A stretch of 64,000 bases of DNA, taken from the NCBI RefSeq assembly GCF_963677305.1, contig NZ_OY781925.1:1389001-1453000 (forward strand), given 5' to 3'. The translations under genes and the position numbers were made by a program. The stretch comes from an uncultured Holophaga sp. GTDB lineage: Bacteria > Acidobacteriota > Holophagae > Holophagales > Holophagaceae. The notes under the pieces were generated by a model. It was not told the origin of the DNA. It saw only the letters and a list, made by a program, of their open reading frames with translations, and ran no database searches. The first letter of the stretch is position 1, and every line of letters starts with the position of its first letter. Positions 25,708-37,419 of this stretch are shown here, one piece after another.

Positions 25708-26679
25708 TCAGTGGAGTTCCTGGACCCGGCCTTCGTGCCACAGGAAATAGCGTCCATGGTGGGCCCAGGGGATGGCGGTGCCGTTGGCTTCCACCTCGAA
25801 ACCGTGGAAGTGGCCGGTGATGAAGGCGCGCTGCCCATGCTCCCGTGCCGCGGCCTGGAAGGCTTCCCGGGGGAATTTCAGGCGGTATTCACGGTTCACA
25901 GTGCGCATGGACTTCTCGAGCTTTTCCAGCCGGGGCCTGACCCATCGGGAGGGGAGGCTGCGACCGATCATCCAGACGATACCGCTCCGGGAGAGGAGGT
26001 TCCAGATCCGGTACTTCCAGTCCCGGTCGTTGATCAAGTCGCCGTGCTCCCAGCATAGATCCTCTGCGGGCAGCTCACCCCCCACCCCTTCGCCGATCAG
26101 GTCGAAGTGATGGGCCAGGCTGTCCAGGGCATACTCCCGGTTGCCCATCCAGAAGCCCACCCAGCGGCCGAGGCGGCGCCGTTCGCGGACCCACCACAGG
26201 AAAGAACGCTGGGCTTCTGTCTCCATGCCCGGCAGACCCACCCAGAGGTCGAAGATGTCGCCCAGGAAGAGCCAGTCCGCTTCAGGGTGGCGGAGGGTGG
26301 CCTCGGAGAGGCCCGTGAGCTCCTCGCTCCAGTGGGCATCGGCCACCAGGATCAGGGGACGCTCCGGGTCGGGGCGCCGGTCCATGCCCTTCTGCCAGGC
26401 GAAGCCCGTGAGACGCCGTCCCCAGAAGAATCGCAGGCTGGCCAGGGCGAGGCCGAAGGAGCTCCCCAGGGTGGAGGCGACCAGGGTGGGCAGAAGGGCC
26501 CCCTCCAGCAGGCCGACGGCGATCCCCAGCAGTACGGCGCAACTCCAGATGGCCAAGTGCCGCCGGTAGACCGGGAGGCGGTTGCGGCCGGTGCGGAGCC
26601 CCAGTTCAAGGAGAGCGGCCAGGACCAGGGTGCCTGCAAGGCCGATGAGAAAACTGCGGAGGGGGACGGGCAGGTGCAT
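25708..26679 (-). CDS. Membrane-anchored calcineurin-like metallophosphoesterase (LpxH-like)
   Basis: 323 residues. About two or three hydrophobic segments occupy residues 5-85. They are followed by a metallophosphoesterase domain with VADAHW, LGDIFDLW, MGNREY, EHGDLI and TGHFHGFE, which provide the metal-binding Asp/His/Asn set. The order and the GDIFDLW motif recall UDP-2,3-diacylglucosamine hydrolase LpxH of lipid A synthesis, but LpxH proper lacks the N-terminal membrane part. It lies 7 nt upstream of the molybdopterin oxidoreductase in the same direction. The start ATG has a GGAG site. Role in lipid A or another phospho-substrate is uncertain. Confidence 0.8.
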   Translation of the reverse strand: MHLPVPLRSFLIGLAGTLVLAALLELGLRTGRNRLPVYRRHLAIWSCAVLLGIAVGLLEGALLPTLVASTLGSSFGLALASLRFFWGRRLTGFAWQKGMDRRPDPERPLILVADAHWSEELTGLSEATLRHPEADWLFLGDIFDLWVGLPGMETEAQRSFLWWVRERRRLGRWVGFWMGNREYALDSLAHHFDLIGEGVGGELPAEDLCWEHGDLINDRDWKYRIWNLLSRSGIVWMIGRSLPSRWVRPRLEKLEKSMRTVNREYRLKFPREAFQAAAREHGQRAFITGHFHGFEVEANGTAIPWAHHGRYFLWHEGRVQELH

Positions 26680-26742
26680 CTCTCCATCTCACCATGACGG
26701 CGGAGGCCCAGGCAGGGGGAATCTGGCATCCAAAGGGGTGCT

Positions 26743-27248
26743 ATGGGCCACGACCGGATCTTCCAGGACCATGTGGACCTCCCTTGTCCCCGGGAGGAGG
26801 TATTCGCCTTTTTCCAGGATCCCCGGAACCTGGGGCGTATCACCCCGCCCTGGCTGGGCTTCCGCATCCTCACTCCCGAGCCTCTTCCCCGGGGCCAGGG
26901 TGCGGTCTACGACTTCAGGATCGGCCTTCACGGGCTGCCCCTGCGCTGGCGCACCCGCATTCTGGACTGGCGGGAGGGCGAGGCGTTCACCGATGACCAG
27001 GAGCGCGGACCTTATGCCCGTTGGACACACACCCACAGCTTTGCTGATATCCCCGGGGGCACCCGCATGACGGATACCGTGGTGTGGAGGCTGCCTTGGA
27101 GATGGGTGTCCTGGGTCGCCTTCCCGTGGGTGAAGCGGGATGTGGCGAGGATCTTCGCCTATCGGCGGGCGGCCCTGATGGCCATCCTGTGCGCCTCGAC
27201 GGGAAAGGGCGCTCCGGAGAGCGCCCTTTCCGCCCAGGAGTCTGGGGC

Positions 27249-27252
<4 letters not shown>
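26743..27252 (+). CDS. SRPBCC (START-like) family protein
   Basis: 169 residues. The opening pattern, with PREEVFAFFQDPRNLGRITPPW, is that of the polyketide cyclase/dehydrase-like SRPBCC family, small hydrophobic-ligand-binding proteins; the subset with this motif is often linked to sugar-nucleotide epimerase-like YfcH proteins. It is alone between divergent and convergent neighbours. Its last codons overlap the end of the pyruvate phosphate dikinase gene on the other strand by 4 nt, and the coding end contains the hairpin that terminates both transcripts. No function can be assigned beyond ligand binding. Confidence 0.75.
27203..27230. terminator. Bidirectional terminator between SRPBCC gene and ppdK
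   Basis: A perfect 12-bp stem, GAAAGGGCGCTC/GAGCGCCCTTTC, with a CGGA loop. The A-rich and T-rich stem ends make it usable in both directions. On the minus strand it lies just after the ppdK stop; on the plus strand it is inside the last codons of the SRPBCC gene. Confidence 0.75.
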
Positions 27253-29972
<2,720 letters not shown>

Positions 29973-30162
29973 GTGAAATCCTCGCACCCAGGTTTATAAC
30001 ACAAGCGTCACGCTGCCTGAACCCCAGGGTGTTATTAGCTGTTTATTATTATGTAATTTTTGAGATGCCTTGGTTTGCCGTTTCTGTCAGAAGCCTGGCT
30101 ACCGCGGGGCCGCCTGTGAGACAATGGCTTTTCCGCGTCGTGAGACGCCACAGGAGAAGGCC

Positions 30163-31050
30163 ATGGCCCCCAGGAACACCGCCAGACCCCCATCGAACCG
30201 TGCCCAGGGCACCCCCTCCAAGGCCCCCCGGGGGCCCCGCACTGCGGCCGTTCCGGCTGCTAAGACCCGCCCTGCAGTGGCCCCCTCCCGCCCGTCCAGG
30301 CCTGCAGGGCGTCCTGCGGGGCGTCCTGCGGGGCGCCGGGGCGAGGAGGAACGCCTCCAGAAGATCCTGGCCCACGCCGGTGTGGCCAGCCGCAGGGCTT
30401 GCGAGGAGCTGATCCTGGAGGGGCATGTCCAGGTGAACGGCGTCACCATCACCGAACTCGGAGCCAAGGCCGATCCCCAGCGCGACGAGATCACGGTGGA
30501 CTTCCGCCCCATCCAGAGGGAACAGCCTGTCTACATCCTCATGAACAAGCCCAAGGGCTATGTGACGACGGTCAAGGATGACCAGGGGCGGCCCACGGTG
30601 ATGGCCCTGTTGAGCGGCATCTCGGCTCGGGTCTACCCCGTGGGTCGCCTCGACTTCAACTCCGAAGGGCTCCTGCTCATGACCAATGACGGGGAGATGG
30701 CCCAGCGCCTCAGCTCTCCCGAGTTCCACATTCCCAAGGTCTACCTGGTGAAGATCCACCGGAATCCCCGTCCCGAGACCCTGGATGAACTGCGGGGGGG
30801 CTTCCGCCTGGACGGGCGCCGGCTCAAGCCCTGCGGGATCGAGGTCCACGAGAAGGGCGACAACCCCTGGATGAAGGTCACGCTCATCGAAGGCAAGAAC
30901 CAGCAGATCCGCAAGATGTTCGCCGCTGTGGGGCACCCCGTGTCCAAGCTGCGCCGGGTCCAGTTCGGGCCCCTGGATGACCCCTTCCTCAAGCCTGGCA
31001 CCTGGCGCTTCCTGAAGCCCCAGGAGCTGGCGGCGCTGAAGAGCCTCTGA
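30163..31050 (+). CDS. rRNA pseudouridine synthase of the RsuA/RluB family
   Basis: 295 residues from the ATG at 30163, which has AGGAGAAGG; two upstream ATGs lack ribosome sites. Residues 1-63 form a basic, Pro/Ala/Arg-rich extension with tandem GRPA repeats coded by 12-nt DNA repeats. An S4 RNA-binding domain follows (RLQKILAHAGVASRR), then the catalytic domain with GRLDFNSEGLLLMTND, where the Asp is the nucleophile. By length and S4 domain it is likely RluB (23S rRNA), but RsuA or RluF specificity is not excluded. The disordered basic tail is typical of high-GC bacteria. Confidence 0.9.
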   Translation: MAPRNTARPPSNRAQGTPSKAPRGPRTAAVPAAKTRPAVAPSRPSRPAGRPAGRPAGRRGEEERLQKILAHAGVASRRACEELILEGHVQVNGVTITELGAKADPQRDEITVDFRPIQREQPVYILMNKPKGYVTTVKDDQGRPTVMALLSGISARVYPVGRLDFNSEGLLLMTNDGEMAQRLSSPEFHIPKVYLVKIHRNPRPETLDELRGGFRLDGRRLKPCGIEVHEKGDNPWMKVTLIEGKNQQIRKMFAAVGHPVSKLRRVQFGPLDDPFLKPGTWRFLKPQELAALKSL

Positions 31051-31061
31051 GGCCCTTGCCC

Positions 31062-32912
31062 CTATTGAGGTAATGCTCTGGGCACCCGCTTCCGCGCCAG
31101 GAGCCGGAGCCTTCCTTCTGCGTGTGGGGTGGGGTGGAGCGGGGTGCCCAGGCGCCGGAAGGCCGAGAGCATGTTGCGGCAGATGGCCAGCCCCCCAGCG
31201 CGGGGACGCAGACCTCCCCGGAGGAAGGCCTGTCTGGCCTGGCCTCGGAGGCCCACCAGGAGGACCAGGATCCCCTTGCGGTTGAGGTCCTCCACCACGG
31301 AGGACATGGAGGCAAGGCCTGTGGCGTCCGCGGCGGGCACCTGTTCCATCCTGAAGATGACCACGGTCACATCTGCGGCGATGGCCCGTATGGCGCCCAT
31401 GGCCCGTTCAGCAGCGCCGAAGAAGAGGGGGCCGTAGAGGTCGTAGATCACCACCCCCTCGGGCAGCGGACCCGGGAGGGAGCGGTGGTCCGGCTCGGCG
31501 ATCCGTCCTTCGGTCGTGTGGGCCATGCGCCGGATGAAGAGGAGGGAGGCCAGCATGATGCCCACCGTGACGGCGATCACCATGTCGAAGACCACGGTCA
31601 GGGCGTAGCAGGTGAGCAGTACCGCCACATCACTGCGGGGGGCGGCCCTGACCGTGTGGATGAAGTGCCCGATTTCCGACATGTTCCAGGCCACCAGGAG
31701 CAGCAGGGCAGCCAGGCTGGCCATGGGGAGGAAGCGGATCAGAGGGGCCAGCAAGAGGATGGCCAAGAGGATGGTGAGGGCGTGGGTCATGGCGGCCACG
31801 GGGGTCCGGCCCCCGAAGCGGAAGTTGGTGGCGGTGCGGGCGATGGCCCCGGTGGCCGGGATGCCCCCAAAGAAGGGGGTGATCACATTGGCGACGCCCA
31901 GGGCCAGGAGCTCTGCATCAGGGTCGTGACGGGTCCGCGCCATGCCATCGGCCACCACGGCGGAGAGCAGAGACTCGATGGCTCCCAGGAGGGCCACAGT
32001 CAGGGCCCCGGGCAGGAGCCGGCGCAGGGTGTGGAGGGAGAGGGACAGCGAACCCCCATCGGGGCCCGGGGAAGACCAGGGCCAGACCCAGGCCGGTAGG
32101 ACCTGGGGGATGCCATGCACCAGGTGTCCCCCCACCTGGGTGTGGAAGCGGGTGCCGATGGTCTCCACCTGGAGTCCCGGCCAGAGCTGGGGCAGGGCCC
32201 AGGCGGCGATGCCCGCCAGGGGGAGGGCCAGGAGGGGGGCCGGGATCTTCCGCAGCATCCGGGGAAGGCGGGCCAGCCAGCGTTTGGGGAGTCTGGGCAT
32301 CAGCAGGATCGCCAGGGTGCCCAGTCCGAAGAGCAGGGTCGGCAGGGAGGCCGTTGCGTGGGCCAGGGCCATGGCGTGGAGCCGCTCGAAGAATCCTTCC
32401 GGAGTGTGGGTCAGCTGGAGCCCGAAGAAGTCCTTGAGCTGGAGGGCGGCGATGACGGTGGCGATGCCCGCCGTGAAGCCGGTGGTCACTGGGAAGGGGA
32501 TGAACTCGATGAGGCGCCCCAGCCGGAGGAGGCCCATGCCGATGAGCATGAGGCCCGCCAGAAGGCCCGAAAGCAATAGCCCGGCCATGCCGAAACGGAT
32601 GCCGATGGGTGCCAGGACCACGATGAATGCGGCTGTGGGCCCGACCACCTGGATCCGGGAGCCACCGAGGAGTGCCGTGAGGAAGCCCGCGATGATGGAC
32701 GTATAGAGGCCCTGCTGCGGGGTGGCACCCACGGCGATGGACAGGGCCATGGCCAGGGGCATGGCGATGATGCCCACCAGGAAGCCCGAGCTCAGGTCCT
32801 TCTTCAGGTGGCCCCACCGGTAGCCCTCCCTCCAAGCGGCGCGCAGGGCGGCGCAGGGCAGGGCGCGGAGCGGGAGGTCACCGCCGGGGTGCTGGAATCG
32901 GGTTCTGGCCAT
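31062..32912 (-). CDS. SulP-family anion transporter with STAS domain
   Basis: 616 residues. The N-terminal membrane domain contains about 10-14 helices with SulP motifs (DLSSGFLVGIIAMPLAMALSIA, GPTAAF, GIPATGAIARTATN). A cytoplasmic STAS domain follows (about 480-590), where VPAADATGL replaces the DSSG seen in anti-sigma antagonists. SulP proteins move sulfate, bicarbonate, molybdate or dicarboxylates. It ends convergently 12 nt from the rRNA pseudouridine synthase gene and is not in an operon. The substrate is not predictable; sulfate or bicarbonate are the usual ones. Confidence 0.9.
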   Translation of the reverse strand: MARTRFQHPGGDLPLRALPCAALRAAWREGYRWGHLKKDLSSGFLVGIIAMPLAMALSIAVGATPQQGLYTSIIAGFLTALLGGSRIQVVGPTAAFIVVLAPIGIRFGMAGLLLSGLLAGLMLIGMGLLRLGRLIEFIPFPVTTGFTAGIATVIAALQLKDFFGLQLTHTPEGFFERLHAMALAHATASLPTLLFGLGTLAILLMPRLPKRWLARLPRMLRKIPAPLLALPLAGIAAWALPQLWPGLQVETIGTRFHTQVGGHLVHGIPQVLPAWVWPWSSPGPDGGSLSLSLHTLRRLLPGALTVALLGAIESLLSAVVADGMARTRHDPDAELLALGVANVITPFFGGIPATGAIARTATNFRFGGRTPVAAMTHALTILLAILLLAPLIRFLPMASLAALLLLVAWNMSEIGHFIHTVRAAPRSDVAVLLTCYALTVVFDMVIAVTVGIMLASLLFIRRMAHTTEGRIAEPDHRSLPGPLPEGVVIYDLYGPLFFGAAERAMGAIRAIAADVTVVIFRMEQVPAADATGLASMSSVVEDLNRKGILVLLVGLRGQARQAFLRGGLRPRAGGLAICRNMLSAFRRLGTPLHPTPHAEGRLRLLARKRVPRALPQ

Positions 32913-33076
32913 GGTGTGCTCGGGATGCCTCTATCCTACGCGCGTCCAAGTAAATGGGTAGGGTCGCGATCCCCTACCGATACAGACCGGAGGGCCTGCT
33001 TCTGCGGAGCCTTGCGCAGCAGAGGGGTTCGCGCTTCGGCTCGGGTGCTTTAGCCTGGAAGACTTGGGAGTGAGCC

Positions 33077-33703
33077 ATGCTGAAGTGCGAAACCTTTCCG
33101 ACCGGAACCCTCGGGGTCAACTGCTCCCTTGTGTGGGACCCCGAAAAGGCTGTCGGTGTCGTCATTGATCCGGGCGGGGACGCCGGGAAGATCGCCCGCC
33201 GGGTGGAGGCCCTGGGCTTCCGGGTGGAGGCCCTGCTCCACACCCACGGGCACTTCGATCACATCGGAGCGACCCGGGTGCTCCAGGAGAAGTGGGGTTG
33301 CCCGGCCCTGATGCACCCGGATGACACCTACCTGCTGGAGGATCTGGGCACCCAGACCCGGCTCTTCGGGATGCCGCCGGTGGAGCGTCCCGCCATGGAA
33401 GCCCTCCAGCCCGGCGGGCTGTGCTTCGGCTTCAAAGTCATCCACACGCCCGGTCACTCTCCCGGGGGCTGCTGCTTCCTCGGCGAGGTGGAGGGCCAGC
33501 CTGTGGTATTCGTGGGGGACAGCCTCTTCGCCGGCGGGGTGGGGCGCACCGATCTGATGGGCGGCGACTGGGAGACCCTGGAAGCCAGCATCAAGCGCGA
33601 ACTCTTCAGCCTCGCCGATGACACCGTGGTGGTGCCGGGCCATGGCCCCGCCACCAGTATTGGTCGTGAGGCCCGCAGCAATCCCTACGTCCGGAGGGGG
33701 TAG
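33077..33703 (+). CDS. MBL-fold metallo-hydrolase, glyoxalase II-like
   Basis: 208 residues. The zinc-binding motif THGHFDHIG (THxHxDH), the HTPGHSPGG block, GDSLFAGGVGRTD and the terminal VVPGHG give the full metal-ligand set of the metallo-beta-lactamase fold. The short length and GVNCSLVWD opening match the YcbL-type glyoxalase II-like hydrolases that act on thioesters. It precedes exbD by 21 nt and may be co-transcribed. The substrate is not established. Confidence 0.88.
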   Translation: MLKCETFPTGTLGVNCSLVWDPEKAVGVVIDPGGDAGKIARRVEALGFRVEALLHTHGHFDHIGATRVLQEKWGCPALMHPDDTYLLEDLGTQTRLFGMPPVERPAMEALQPGGLCFGFKVIHTPGHSPGGCCFLGEVEGQPVVFVGDSLFAGGVGRTDLMGGDWETLEASIKRELFSLADDTVVVPGHGPATSIGREARSNPYVRRG

Positions 33704-33724
33704 ACTCTAGACAAGGAGGGGCGG

Positions 33725-34150
33725 ATGGCCTTTACGCCGGGTTCCAAGCATGGCCAGATGGCCGACATCAACATGACGCCCCTCATCGACGTCATGCTGG
33801 TGCTCCTCATCATCTTCATGGTGGCGGCGCCCATGCTGACCACCGGGGTGGATGTGAGCCTGCCGCAGAGCCGGACAGGACGGAATCTGGACGCGGAGGC
33901 CCTGACGATCTCCCTGGATCGGGATGGGCGCATCGAGTTCGAGAAGCGCTTCGTCCAGGAGGGTATGCTCCGCCGGGAACTCCAGGCCCGGGCCTCGGAG
34001 GGGGTGAAACGGCCGGTGCTGGTGAGGGCGGACCACAATATCCCCTATGGCCGGGTGATCGCGGTAGTGGATGCCATCCGGGAGGCGGGATTCACTCAGG
34101 TCGGCTTCGTGACCCAGGGGGCCCAGGGCGCCCCCGAGAAGGATCTGTGA
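33725..34150 (+). CDS. ExbD/TolR-family biopolymer transport protein
   Basis: 141 residues with a GGAGG-type site. One N-terminal transmembrane helix (about 20-37) begins with [15 protein letters not shown], in which the Asp is the proton-conducting residue of ExbD/TolR. A periplasmic domain follows. ExbD works with ExbB (or TolR with TolQ) to energise TonB or TolA at the outer membrane. No exbB/tolQ gene is adjacent, which is unusual; it must be elsewhere. Its stop overlaps the GTG start of the TonB-like gene. Confidence 0.9.
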   Translation: MAFTPGSKHGQMADINMTPLIDVMLVLLIIFMVAAPMLTTGVDVSLPQSRTGRNLDAEALTISLDRDGRIEFEKRFVQEGMLRRELQARASEGVKRPVLVRADHNIPYGRVIAVVDAIREAGFTQVGFVTQGAQGAPEKDL

Positions 34151-34956
34151 GCCGCGAGCTGGCGGCGCTGCTCCAGCAGCGCTCCCGCATGGGGAGGCTA
34201 CGCTGGCCCCTGGGGGTGGGCTTCAGCTTCCTGGTGCACGGGGCTGTGCTGGTCATCCTGGTCCTGGCCAATCGCCACAACGCCGATGCTGTTCCGGAGG
34301 TGAAGGTGACCTGGGTCAGCCTGCCCTCGGCAACCGGACCCGCCGGAGGGGCCACGGCCCAGGAGAAGGGGGACGAAGGCGAGCGGCAACGCCGCGTCGA
34401 GGAGGTCGCCCCCCGGCAGGACGTGGCCCACCCCACGCCTACGCCCAATGCCTGGGGCTCGCACAGCTCTGCGCCGGCGCGGGGCACCAGCAGCGATCTC
34501 CACTCCACGGGCACCGCCCCTGTGGCCGCCAAGGGCCGGCAGCCCGATCCTCACAGCCGCACCGGGGCTGCAGGTGAGGGTGGGGGGCACGCCCTCGGCC
34601 GCGGCAGCAGTTCACCCGGCCTGAAGGCCACCAACGGTGTCCAGGGGGGCACGGGCATGGTGGGGGATCTGGACAGCTCCTTCCCCTTTCTCTGGTACCT
34701 CCAGAATGTCCAGAACCGCATCACTTCCAACTGGACCCGCCAGTCAAGTGCCCAGGGCAGGGTCCAGATCTACTTCCGGATCCGCCGGGACGGCTCCCTG
34801 GATGGGGCCCGGGTGGAGATCCCCAGTGGAAACGGGATTTTCGACCAGAGCGCCCTCCTGGCGGTGAAGCGTTCCTTCCCCCTCCAGCCCCTGCCCGATG
34901 GCTTCGACGGGCAGACGCTGGGGGTGAGGTTCTGGTTCACCTACCTGGGGGACTGA
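34147..34956 (+). CDS. TonB/TolA-like energy transducer
   Basis: 269 residues starting with GTG overlapping the exbD stop (GTGA). There is one transmembrane helix near residues 22-42, then a long Gly/Ser/Pro-rich, probably disordered, periplasm-spanning linker (about 50-175). The C-terminal TonB/TolA domain runs from RITSNW through the [17 protein letters not shown] segment. It would couple the proton-driven ExbB/D or TolQ/R motor to outer-membrane proteins. The linker lacks the Pro-Glu/Pro-Lys repeats of E. coli TonB, so TolA is an alternative name. Confidence 0.85.
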   Translation: MSRELAALLQQRSRMGRLRWPLGVGFSFLVHGAVLVILVLANRHNADAVPEVKVTWVSLPSATGPAGGATAQEKGDEGERQRRVEEVAPRQDVAHPTPTPNAWGSHSSAPARGTSSDLHSTGTAPVAAKGRQPDPHSRTGAAGEGGGHALGRGSSSPGLKATNGVQGGTGMVGDLDSSFPFLWYLQNVQNRITSNWTRQSSAQGRVQIYFRIRRDGSLDGARVEIPSGNGIFDQSALLAVKRSFPLQPLPDGFDGQTLGVRFWFTYLGD

Positions 34957-36129
34957 TCAGAGGTCCTTCATGATTTCGGCCTTCTTGGCCTTGTACTCTT
35001 CAGGGGTGAGGAGTCCCTTGCTGCGGAGCTTGTCGAGGCGCTGGAGGCGCTCCTCCAGGTTCCCGGCCTCCTGGCCGCTCCGGGATGCACGCTCCTCGCG
35101 CCTGCCTGCCCTCGGACCACCGCTGCGGGCCTCCACCCTGGACATCTCCTCCATGAGCTTCAGGGCTTTCTCGCACTCCAGCTTCGCCGTGGCATAGATC
35201 CTGTTGTCCGGGTCCGCTTCTCTGGCGGCACTGAGGAAAGGCAGGGCCTCCGGGTAGCTGCCGAGGATGAAGTGGCAGATGCCTGCGTTGTAGTTGGTCC
35301 TTCCCAGATACTTGGGCTTGGCGTCCGAGTCGGCTCTGGCTGCCCGGACTGCCTCCAGGGAGAGCTGCAGGGCTCCTTCCGGATCTCCCAGCTTCAGCCG
35401 TTTGTGGGCCTCCTTCATGCCGTAGTCCTTGTCGTCATAGAAGGTCAGCCTGCGCCCCTCGGTCCAGGAGAGGAGCATCTGGTGGACCTCCCGGGTGGCT
35501 TGGCCGATGGCAAGCTCCGTCACGGAGGCATCCGAGGGGTATTCGGGTCTCCCCTGGTCGGAGTGGGACTCCAGGGAGGGGGTGGTGACGATGCGGCGCT
35601 GGGCGTAGACCTTGCCTGAGGCCAGGTCCACTGCCTGGACCGAGGCGTTGAACTCCGCCTGGGTCTTGGAGGTGTAGGTGGTGGTGGGGGGGTGATAGTT
35701 TCCCTTCTTGTCCTTCCATCCGGCACTGGTGGAGCTGGTGGGGATGTGCTTGACCTCCAGGTGCTGGACCTTGACGAAGAGCATGACCGGAGAACCCAGG
35801 AGGCGGCCCAGGCTCACAGCGGTAGCTTCGTCCACCAGCCCGGAGTTGGTGAATTTCTGCTCCCTGAGGACCCGCTCGGTGTTCCCTCGGTCCAGGATCT
35901 CGAGCCCGCCGCTGGCCGACAGGTCCGCGATACAGGCGGAGATGAGGTCTTCCGAAGCGCGGTCTGGGGCCGGCGCGAAGGCGAGGCGCTGGACCTTGAG
36001 TCCCAGGGAGGGGGGGTGGACAAGGCTGACCTCCACCTCAGGGTTGACCAGCTTTTCCCAGAACTGGGCCCGGGCGGGCAGCTGGCTCAACGCCAGGGCC
36101 AGGGCAAGGGCGGGGATGGCTTTGTGCAA
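34957..36129 (-). CDS. Exported CsgG-like/TPR protein with C-terminal SHOCT domain
   Basis: 390 residues from a TTG at 36127-36129 that has an excellent AGGAGG site. A signal peptide ends near ARAQF. Residues about 45-240 resemble CsgG/FlgO-type proteins (LEILDRGNTERVLREQKF). One or two TPR units follow (NAGICHFILGSYPEALPFL). The final 30 residues are a SHOCT domain (LRSKGLLTPEEYKAKKAEIM). It is convergent with the TonB-like gene, with adjoining stops. Envelope assembly or lipoprotein-related function is likely, but no specific role can be named. Confidence 0.75.
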   Translation of the reverse strand: MHKAIPALALALALSQLPARAQFWEKLVNPEVEVSLVHPPSLGLKVQRLAFAPAPDRASEDLISACIADLSASGGLEILDRGNTERVLREQKFTNSGLVDEATAVSLGRLLGSPVMLFVKVQHLEVKHIPTSSTSAGWKDKKGNYHPPTTTYTSKTQAEFNASVQAVDLASGKVYAQRRIVTTPSLESHSDQGRPEYPSDASVTELAIGQATREVHQMLLSWTEGRRLTFYDDKDYGMKEAHKRLKLGDPEGALQLSLEAVRAARADSDAKPKYLGRTNYNAGICHFILGSYPEALPFLSAAREADPDNRIYATAKLECEKALKLMEEMSRVEARSGGPRAGRREERASRSGQEAGNLEERLQRLDKLRSKGLLTPEEYKAKKAEIMKDL

Positions 36130-36289
36130 GGGGGCCTCCTTGGGGCAGGCTGTTTCTGGACGGGGGGCAGGGGTTCATGTTGCCAGCTCTCCCCTGCCTA
36201 CCGCCACCGGCCGTCCTTTCCGGTGCTTCTGAGTTTGCTGCGGAGCCTGCAGGGGTTATGTTTGGAGTGTTCCCCCCCTGGAGGCTGCC

Positions 36290-36712
36290 ATGTTCAACCG
36301 GATCCTCGTCGGCATTGATTTCTCCGAATCCTCCAAGGTGGCGCTCACCCAGGCCCAGGACCTCGCGGGGCGTCTCTCCCTCCCCCTCACCGTGGCCCAC
36401 ATCCTCCAGCCCCCTGCACCCATGCTCCCCGAAGCCCAGATCGGGCTTCCGGACAAGGCCTGGATGGATGCCATCGAGGCCCATGCTCTGGAGCAGCTGA
36501 ACCTCTGGGTGAAAGACATCCCCGGCGCCGCGGTGCTGGTGAAGTGGGGCAGCCCGGCCGATGAACTCGTCCGTGCCGCCGGATCCGGATGTCTCATCGT
36601 GGTCGGGCGAGTGGGGCACTCGGCGCTGCAGAGGATGCTCTTCGGCAGCACCGCCGTGAAGGTGATCAAGCATTCCCCCTGCAACGTCCTGGTGGTCCAG
36701 GAACCCAGTTGA
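36290..36712 (+). CDS. Universal stress protein (UspA family), first of three
   Basis: 140 residues with a GGAGG site. The ATP-binding G-x2-G-x9-G-S/T motif is present in VGRVGHSALQRMLFGST. It is one of three related genes in a row (36290, 36903, 37630), each preceded by its own gap and the first two followed by intrinsic terminators, so they are separate transcription units. Usp proteins bind ATP or AMP and help cells survive growth arrest, redox or metabolic stress. The start MFNRILVGIDFSE is nearly the same in all three, so they arose by duplication. Confidence 0.93.
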   Translation: MFNRILVGIDFSESSKVALTQAQDLAGRLSLPLTVAHILQPPAPMLPEAQIGLPDKAWMDAIEAHALEQLNLWVKDIPGAAVLVKWGSPADELVRAAGSGCLIVVGRVGHSALQRMLFGSTAVKVIKHSPCNVLVVQEPS

Positions 36713-36734
36713 GGGGGCGCAGGGACCGCAACGC

Positions 36735-36763
36735 GGGCCGGCTCGGGCGAGCTGGCCCTTTTT
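36735..36763 (+). terminator. Terminator after the first usp gene
   Basis: The stem GGGCCGGCTCG/GAGCTGGCCC (36735-36758, one bulge) is followed by TTTTT. It lies 22 nt after the stop. Confidence 0.85.
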
Positions 36764-36793
36764 GTGTCCGACTTCTTCTTTACTGAAAAACAT

Positions 36794-36807
36794 GGTACGG
36801 TCGTACC
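36794..36807. promoter_or_regulatory. Palindrome upstream of the second usp gene
   Basis: The 14-bp palindrome GGTACG-GT-CGTACC lies about 95 nt before the second usp start. It may be an operator; no protein can be named. Confidence 0.35.
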
Positions 36808-36902
36808 GATTCTTGCATCCAAGCCAGTGAAGTCAGACAGGTCACCACGGGGATTTCACCGTTCAACCCGTTGCTTGACAGCAACATTCACGCGGAGGTT
36901 CT

Positions 36903-37316
36903 ATGTTCAACCGGATCGTGGTCGGTACTGATTTCTCGGAAGGGTCCAGGCTGGCCCTGGAGGCTGGCCGGAAGTGGGCTGAAAAGTGGGGGGTTCCTCT
37001 CACGGTACTGCATGTCATCCAGCCCCCCGCGTCCCCCCACATGCTCAACAACATGGTCTTCGGCTGGCAGGAGCAACTCAAGAAGCAGGCTGGTGAGGAT
37101 GTGGCGGCTCTCGTGAAGGATTTCCCGGGGGTGGTCGCGGAGGTCAAGATGGGCCACCCTGCTGAGGTCCTGGCCGCTGAAGCGGACGCCAACACCCTCA
37201 TCATCGTGGGGTACGCGGGACACTCCGGCCCCGACAGCCACCACTTCTTCGGCAGCACCGCCGTCAAGGTTGTCAAGCACGCCCCCGGGAATGTGCTGGT
37301 GGTCCGCAAGGTCTGA
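36903..37316 (+). CDS. Universal stress protein (UspA family), second of three
   Basis: 137 residues with a GGAGG site. The nucleotide-binding motif VGYAGHSGPDSHHFFGST keeps the G-x2-G-x9-G-S-T spacing. It is most like its two neighbours, differing mainly in the middle (HMLNNMVFGWQEQ). A strong terminator follows within 40 nt, so it is monocistronic. A 14-bp palindrome lies in its leader. Confidence 0.93.
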   Translation: MFNRIVVGTDFSEGSRLALEAGRKWAEKWGVPLTVLHVIQPPASPHMLNNMVFGWQEQLKKQAGEDVAALVKDFPGVVAEVKMGHPAEVLAAEADANTLIIVGYAGHSGPDSHHFFGSTAVKVVKHAPGNVLVVRKV

Positions 37317-37338
37317 TCCAGCCCTCGGCATCCTGGAG

Positions 37339-37365
37339 AAAAAGGCGCATCTGATGCGCCTTTTT
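37339..37365 (+). terminator. Terminator after the second usp gene
   Basis: The perfect stem AAAAAGGCGCAT/ATGCGCCTTTTT with a 3-nt loop is followed by further T residues in its own arm. Confidence 0.92.
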
Positions 37366-37419
37366 CCATATGCATGACCGCTTTTCTGGTCTTTTCTCTG
37401 GCTTGGATGGGGGGTTGAC

